A stretch of DNA of 64,000 bases, from assembly GCF_023573145.1 (NCBI RefSeq), contig NZ_CP097636.1, positions 2,604,001-2,668,000 of the forward strand, in the 5' to 3' direction. Both the position numbers and the translations under genes were made by a program. The notes under the pieces were generated by a model. It was not told the origin of the DNA. It did no database searches and saw only the letters and a list, made by a program, of their open reading frames with translations. This document shows positions 58,109 through 64,000 of this stretch, piece after piece. Origin of the DNA: Aquincola tertiaricarbonis (GTDB taxonomy: Bacteria; Pseudomonadota; Gammaproteobacteria; Burkholderiales; Burkholderiaceae_C). Positions within the stretch are counted from its first letter, which is position 1; each line of letters begins with the position of its first letter.

Positions 58109-59026
58109 TCAGCGGAGGTCGGGGCTGACTTGGTGGTTGGCCATCACCTCCAAGGCCTTGACCAGCGCCGAGTGGTCCAGCTGGTCCCAGCCCTGGGCGG
58201 CGGCCACCTGCATCAGCTGCGCGGCGCCCGCGGTCTGCGGTAGCGCCACGCCGATGGCCTTGGCGCCCTGCAGCGCCAGGTTCAGGTCCTTCTGGTGCAG
58301 GCCGATGCGGAAGCCCGGGTTGAACGTCCGCTTGACCATGCGCTCGCCATGCACCTCCAGGATGCGGCTAGCCGCGAAGCCGCCCATCAGCGCCTGGCGC
58401 ACCTTGGCCGGGTCGGCGCCGGCCTTGCTGGCGAACAGCAGCGCCTCGCCCACCGCCGCGATGTTCAGCGCCACGATGATCTGGTTGGCCACCTTGGTGG
58501 TCTGGCCGTCGCCGTTGCCGCCCACCAGCGTGATGTTCTTGCCCATCAGCTCGAACAGCGGCTTGACCTTCTCGAACACCGCCGGCTCGCCGCCCACCAT
58601 GATGGTCAGGCTGGCCGCCTTGGCGCCCACCTCGCCGCCCGACACCGGCGCGTCCAGGTAGTCGCAGCCCAGCGCGTTGATGCGCTGGGCGAAGACCTTG
58701 GTCTCGATGGGCGAGATGCTGCTCATGTCGACCACCACCTTGCCCACGCGGCCGTCAGGTCCGCGCTCGCAGGTCGACAAGCCCGCGGCCACGCCGTTTT
58801 CGCCGAACAGCACCTTCTCCACGTCGGGCGTGTCGGGCACCATCAAGAAGACGATGTCGGCCTTCTGTGCCACCTCGGTGGCGCTGGCGCAGGCCACGGC
58901 GCCGGCCTGCAGCAGCGGCGCCGGCACCTCGCCGCGGGTATGTGCAAACACCGTGTGGTCGGCAGCCAGCAGGTGGCCCGCCATGGGCGCACCCATGATG
59001 CCCAGGCCGATGAATCCCAATTTCAT
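58109..59026 (-). CDS. garR: 2-hydroxy-3-oxopropionate (tartronate semialdehyde) reductase
   Basis: Reduces tartronate semialdehyde to glycerate with NAD(P)H. The 305 residues begin GFIGLGIMGAPMAGHLL (Rossmann), with DAPVSGGEVGAKAASLTIMVGG and the catalytic Lys in GDGQTTKVANQIIVALNI. The segment HQKDLNLAL is typical of the GarR/GlxR branch. Position downstream of gcl and hyi confirms the role in glyoxylate use. Confidence 0.93.
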   Translation of the reverse strand: MKLGFIGLGIMGAPMAGHLLAADHTVFAHTRGEVPAPLLQAGAVACASATEVAQKADIVFLMVPDTPDVEKVLFGENGVAAGLSTCERGPDGRVGKVVVDMSSISPIETKVFAQRINALGCDYLDAPVSGGEVGAKAASLTIMVGGEPAVFEKVKPLFELMGKNITLVGGNGDGQTTKVANQIIVALNIAAVGEALLFASKAGADPAKVRQALMGGFAASRILEVHGERMVKRTFNPGFRIGLHQKDLNLALQGAKAIGVALPQTAGAAQLMQVAAAQGWDQLDHSALVKALEVMANHQVSPDLR

Positions 59027-59054
59027 GCGTGTCTCCGTGTGAGTGGCCAGCGGT

Positions 59055-59834
59055 TCACTGGCAGAAGCGCTGGCGCCAGCCCAGGCCGGCTTCGGTGGTG
59101 GTCAGCGGCTTGTATTCGCAGCCGATGTGGCCGGCATAACCCAGGCCGTCGATGTGGCGGAAGAGGAAGGCCCAGTTCAGCTCGCCGGTGCCGGGCTCGT
59201 GGCGGCCCGGGTTGTCGGCCAGCTGGATGTGGTCTATCCGAGCCAGGTGTTGAGAAAGCGTGGCCGCGATCTCGCCTTCGGTGCGCTGCGCGTGGTAGAT
59301 GTCGTACTGCACATAGGCATTGGCCGCGGCCACCTCGTCCAGCAGGGCCACCGCATCGTCGGTGCGCTGCAGCCAGAAGCCGGGGATGTCGAAGCGGTTG
59401 ATCGGCTCCACCAGCAGCTTCAGCCCCGCCTTGTTCAGCTCGGCCGCGGCAAAGCGCAGGTTGTCCACCAGCGTGCGGCGCTGGGTGGCCGCATCCACGC
59501 CGGCGGGCGCCTTGCCCACCAGGCAGTTCAGCCGCGGCGTGCCCAGCGCGGTGGCCACGTCGATGGCGCGCATCACGCCGTCGCGGAACTCGGCCTCGCG
59601 GCCGGGGTGGCAGGCAATGCCGCGCTCACCGGCGTCCCAGTCGCCGGCGGGCAGGTTGTGCAGCACCAGCTGCAGGCCGTTGGCGTCCAGGCGGCGGCGG
59701 ATCTCGGCCGTCTCGAAGGCATAAGGAAACAGGAACTCCACCGCGGTGAAGCCGGCCTTGGCGGCCGCCTCGAAGCGGTCGAGGAAGGGCCGCTCGGTGA
59801 ACAGCATCGTGAGGTTGGCAGCAAACTTGGGCAT
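59055..59834 (-). CDS. hyi: Hydroxypyruvate isomerase
   Basis: A 259-residue TIM-barrel isomerase interconverting tartronate semialdehyde and hydroxypyruvate. It begins MPKFAANLTMLFTERPFLDRFEAAAKAGFTAVEFLFPY and shows LVEPINRFDIPGFWLQRTDDA, YDIYHAQRTEGEI and HIGCEYKPLTTTEAGLGW. Metal-binding Glu, Asp, His residues are all present. 28 bases from garR. Confidence 0.93.
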   Translation of the reverse strand: MPKFAANLTMLFTERPFLDRFEAAAKAGFTAVEFLFPYAFETAEIRRRLDANGLQLVLHNLPAGDWDAGERGIACHPGREAEFRDGVMRAIDVATALGTPRLNCLVGKAPAGVDAATQRRTLVDNLRFAAAELNKAGLKLLVEPINRFDIPGFWLQRTDDAVALLDEVAAANAYVQYDIYHAQRTEGEIAATLSQHLARIDHIQLADNPGRHEPGTGELNWAFLFRHIDGLGYAGHIGCEYKPLTTTEAGLGWRQRFCQ

Positions 59835-59867
59835 GCAGGCGCTCCTTGTCTAGACAAGTGGATCGGG

Positions 59868-61643
<1,776 letters not shown>

Positions 61644-61760
61644 TGCATCGTCTCCTGGTTGCTTGGAGGCGATGATTCCGGCCCGCGCCGCCGCGGGGAA
61701 CGGCAAGCTGGCGATAAGAGCTATTCCGCCGCGGAATGGCCGCGGCGGGGTTCAGCCGGC

Positions 61761-63095
61761 TCAGCGCGCCGGCATGTGCGCTTCGGTCTGGTCCAGCACC
61801 GCCTCGGGGGCGTCGGCTTCCTGCGGCGTTTCGCCGTTCAGGTGCGCCTGCATGCGCTGCATGTCCAGGTCGCCGGTCCACTTGGCCACCACCAGCGTGG
61901 CCACGCCGTTGCCGATCAGGTTGGTCAGTGCACGCGCCTCGCTCATGAAGCGGTCGATGCCCAGGATCAGCGCCAGGCCGGCCACCGGCACATGGCCCAC
62001 GGCCGACAGCGTGGCCGCCAGCACGATGAAGCCCGAGCCGGTGACACCGGCCGCGCCCTTGCTGGTGAGCAGCAGCACCGCCAGCAGCGTGATCTGCTGG
62101 GTCAGCGTCATGTCGGTGTTGGTGGCCTGGGCGATGAACACCGCCGCCATCGTCAGGTAGATGGAGGTGCCGTCCAGGTTGAACGAGTAGCCGGTGGGAA
62201 TGACCAGGCCGACCACCGACTTGCGCGCGCCCAGGTTCTCCAGCTTGGCCATCATGCGCGGCAGCACCGATTCGCTGGACGAGGTGCCCAGCACGATCAG
62301 CAGCTCTTCCTTGATGTACTTGATCAGCTTCCACACCGAGAAGCCGTGGAAGCGCGCGATGGCACCCAGCACCACGAAGATGAAGATCAGGCAGGTGGCG
62401 TAGAAGGTGGCCATCAGCTGGCCCAGCGACACCAGCGAGCCGATGCCGTACTTGCCGATGGTGAAGGCCATGGCGCCGAAGGCACCGATGGGCGCCACCT
62501 TCATGATCATGCCGACGATGCCGAACAGCACGTGCGAGAACTTCTCGATGAAGTCGAACACCAGGGTGCCGCGTCCGCCGAACTTGTGCAGCGCGAAGCC
62601 GAACATCACCGCGATCAGCAGCACCTGCAGGATCTCGCCCTTGGCGAACGCATCGACGAAGGTGGTGGGGATGACGTTGAGCAGGAAGTCGACCGTGCCC
62701 TGCATCTTGCCGGGTCCGGTGTAGGCAGCGATGCCCTTGGTGTCGAGCGCGCTGACGTCCACGTTCATGCCCGCGCCGGGCTTGACCAGGTTGACGATGA
62801 CCAGGCCGACCACCAGCGCGAGGGAGCTGACGATCTCGAAGTACAGCAGCGCCAGGCCGCCGGTCTTGCCGACCTTCTTCATGTCCTCCATGCCGGCGAT
62901 GCCCACCACCACCGTGCAGAAGATGATCGGCGCGATGATCATCTTGATGAGCTTGATGAAGCCGTCACCCAGCGGCTTCATGGCCGCGCCGGTCTCGGGC
63001 CAGAAGTGGCCGAGCAGCACGCCGATGACGATGGCGACGATGACCTGGAAGTACAGCGAGCGGTAGAGCGGCTTCTTGGTGGCCTGGGGGTCCAT
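61761..63095 (-). CDS. dctA: C4-dicarboxylate/proton symporter
   Basis: Imports succinate, fumarate, malate and related acids. The 444 residues hold the DAACS signature: [84 protein letters not shown] and [19 protein letters not shown]. The start is followed by [18 protein letters not shown] upstream. A sigma-54 type promoter stands 44-60 bases upstream and a DctD-like activator gene lies upstream. Confidence 0.96.
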   Translation of the reverse strand: MDPQATKKPLYRSLYFQVIVAIVIGVLLGHFWPETGAAMKPLGDGFIKLIKMIIAPIIFCTVVVGIAGMEDMKKVGKTGGLALLYFEIVSSLALVVGLVIVNLVKPGAGMNVDVSALDTKGIAAYTGPGKMQGTVDFLLNVIPTTFVDAFAKGEILQVLLIAVMFGFALHKFGGRGTLVFDFIEKFSHVLFGIVGMIMKVAPIGAFGAMAFTIGKYGIGSLVSLGQLMATFYATCLIFIFVVLGAIARFHGFSVWKLIKYIKEELLIVLGTSSSESVLPRMMAKLENLGARKSVVGLVIPTGYSFNLDGTSIYLTMAAVFIAQATNTDMTLTQQITLLAVLLLTSKGAAGVTGSGFIVLAATLSAVGHVPVAGLALILGIDRFMSEARALTNLIGNGVATLVVAKWTGDLDMQRMQAHLNGETPQEADAPEAVLDQTEAHMPAR

Positions 63096-63138
63096 GGCTT
63101 GTCTCCTTGGAATGAGGACGAAAGTTCAGCCTCGGAGA

Positions 63139-63156
63139 TAGCAAGCCGGGGACCAA
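63139..63156 (-). promoter_or_regulatory. Sigma-54 promoter of dctA
   Basis: The minus strand reads TTGGTCCCCGGCTTGCTA: GG (63154-63153) and GC (63142-63141) are exactly ten bases apart, and TGG...TTGCT fits the -24/-12 consensus. About 45 bases separate it from the dctA start. A dyad at 63167-63182 and the palindrome TTTGCAAA (63192-63199) are further upstream. Confidence 0.7.
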
Positions 63157-63257
63157 GCCACAGCCATGGCACGGCAGCGCCAAGTGCTTGTTTTGCAAAG
63201 GATTTTTTCGAAGCCTGACGCGGACAGTCCGGCCGTCCGGGCCGCCGGGCGACGACC

Positions 63258-63273
63258 AGCCCGGCCGTCCGGG

Positions 63274-63275
<2 letters not shown>
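63258..63275 (-). terminator. Hairpin at the dctD-like gene end
   Basis: AGCCCGG CCGT CCGGGCT, a perfect 7-base stem, overlaps the TAG of the regulator gene. The 14-mer CCGGCCGTCCGGGC in it is repeated at 63229-63242, giving tandem stem-loops. No U-tract. Confidence 0.5.

Positions 63276-64000
<725 letters not shown>

Noticed and set aside
61690..61745. Sigma-54 promoter before gcl
   Set aside because: TTGCC occurs but no GG is 10 bases before the GC; the CCGCGG dyad there is more likely a transcript end for dctA.

Overview
The window is a high-GC (roughly 70% by eye) chromosomal segment of a betaproteobacterium, most likely Burkholderiales of the Rubrivivax/Leptothrix/Ideonella/Comamonas neighbourhood. 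This is an inference from the gene families present: a small Trp-rich Burkholderiales-type protein, a tripartite-tricarboxylate (Bug) receptor, TRAP transporters, a class I fumarase and a fused MrpAB. No rRNA, tRNA, CRISPR array, phage or insertion sequence was recognised. Coding density is very high: no gap exceeds 300 bases, and the larger gaps (18009-18286, 32065-32291, 50632-50879, 51672-51890, 5196-5390, 21056-21247) hold promoters, dyads or short intergenic repeats.

Layout. 1-6.5 kb: ilvD, a small Trp-rich membrane protein, a cytochrome c, a DUF411 protein, acs, a UPF0114 protein and a DUF2062 protein. 6.5-10.4 kb: a dctPQM TRAP operon whose large permease carries an AEPP-repeat insertion. 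10.5-16.4 kb: a complete Mrp cation/proton antiporter operon (AB-C-D-E-F-G) with four-base stop/start overlaps between most genes. 16.5-24.4 kb: class I fumarase, a MalT-like LuxR regulator, a hemerythrin-cytochrome c pair and an MscS channel. 24.4-30.5 kb: a histone-deacetylase-fold amidohydrolase divergent from moxR-DUF58-tgpA-mltB. 30.5-32.1 kb: hipBA.

32.3-41.9 kb: a five-gene operon encoding two circularly permuted ATP-grasp enzymes, two alpha-E modules (one fused), two transglutaminase-like enzymes and DUF2126. This is the best candidate here for an uncharacterised biochemical system, probably peptide or amide-bond chemistry. 41.9-54.3 kb: comEC, a RidA-like protein, dsbB, an M48 protease, an MFS/DeoR divergent pair, parC, a soluble histidine kinase, a VOC protein, a Bug receptor and a prlF-yhaV toxin-antitoxin pair.

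54.3-64 kb is a carbon-use island: a tannase-family lipoprotein, a MarR regulator, the glyoxylate-to-glycerate pathway (gcl-hyi-garR-glycerate kinase), dctA with a sigma-54 promoter, and the 3' part of a DctD-like activator cut by the window edge. The same 13-base dyad stands upstream of both the Bug receptor and the tannase, suggesting one regulon.

Many long open frames lie antisense to real genes, as is usual at this GC content; these were discarded. Functional calls rest on motif recognition by eye; no database search was run.
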